From NCBI GenBank assembly GCA_036244855.1, contig BQKZ01005833.1, positions 1-42,300 of the forward strand: a stretch of 42,300 nt of DNA, given 5' to 3'. More model-generated notes on the stretch are below. The model made no database searches and was not told the origin of the DNA. It was given only the letters and a program-made list of their open reading frames with translations. The stretch is not shown here. How positions within the stretch are numbered: position 1 is the stretch's first letter. Source of the stretch: Temnopleurus reevesii (lineage: Eukaryota > Echinodermata > Echinoidea > Temnopleuroida > Temnopleuridae).

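Larger units (their letters stand above)
1993..42132 (+). other. introns: summary of stretches without separate entries
   Basis: Introns are mostly 300-900 bases and AT-rich. In 1993-2446 there is an imperfect tandem repeat of about 125 bases (near 2112 and 2206, both reading ctacaaagtgttt-like and ending gcttacttgcatgaatg). In 16790-16960 and 17210-17310 two intron segments resemble each other. Around 9100-9170 is an AAT-rich stretch ending in a gcgctttac motif like dispersed marine repeats. I see no recognisable element in 5657-6241, 6612-7055, 8266-8655, 9498-9971, 11550-11980, 15140-15609, 17990-18575, 21514-21983, 30194-30803, 33433-34050, 36492-37225, 37308-38023, 39579-40204 or 41650-42132. 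Confidence 0.6.

Noticed and set aside
1..42300. CRISPR array, operon or bacterial content
   Set aside because: Repeats are trinucleotide tracts or decayed exon copies. Introns with GT-AG borders show an animal gene.

Overview
This window looks like one large multi-exon animal gene read on the + strand and cut off at both ends. About 53 firmly supported exons (roughly 9.3 kb coding, about 3,100 residues) sit in GT-AG introns. Every adjacent exon pair is phase-compatible except at two places where the assembly is visibly incomplete. The product is the C-terminal half of ADGRV1 (VLGR1/GPR98/MASS1), the very large adhesion G-protein-coupled receptor. I identify it from serial Calx-beta domains, a seven-repeat EAR/EPTP beta-propeller, a GAIN domain with a GPS motif (CSCNHLS), a seven-helix domain with the ADGRV1-type TM6/TM7 signature (TWLWGGLHMAY, NILQGLY), and a cytoplasmic tail. 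The AT-rich introns, GAT/GGT microsatellites, small MITEs and high divergence between redundant copies suggest a highly heterozygous marine deuterostome. A sea urchin is my best guess; this is inference.

Layout. 1-145 is a minus-strand reverse-transcriptase relic. 229-1992 holds Calx-beta domains and the first half of another. 2447-6611 is the EAR propeller, inserted inside that Calx-beta domain, which resumes at 7056. 7056-30920 holds about fifteen further Calx-beta domains. 30804-34664 covers the GAIN domain and GPS. 35519-41307 encodes the seven-helix domain and start of the tail. 42133-42300 is more cytoplasmic tail, running off the window. No promoter, start codon, stop codon or polyadenylation site of the gene is present.

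The most unusual theme is repeated partial-exon duplication. At eleven or more places an exon end plus its splice site is tandemly copied. Some copies are joined by a single N, with near-identical or silent-only differences, which points to allelic haplotypes stitched into the assembly (7979, 10575, 13580, 34682). Others are decayed, with nonsense or frameshift changes, and look biologically real (4855, 32920, 33060, 35762, and a five-unit array at 38.7-39.4 kb interrupted by a MITE). Coding sequence is missing at the single N at 18744 and in the N gap 23263-23949.

The introns also carry several short inverted-repeat elements with readable target duplications (TAA/TGA, CTG/CAG, CCAG), tRNA-like SINE fragments, a second retrotransposon relic, and GAT/GGT tracts that repeatedly begin just downstream of 5' splice sites.
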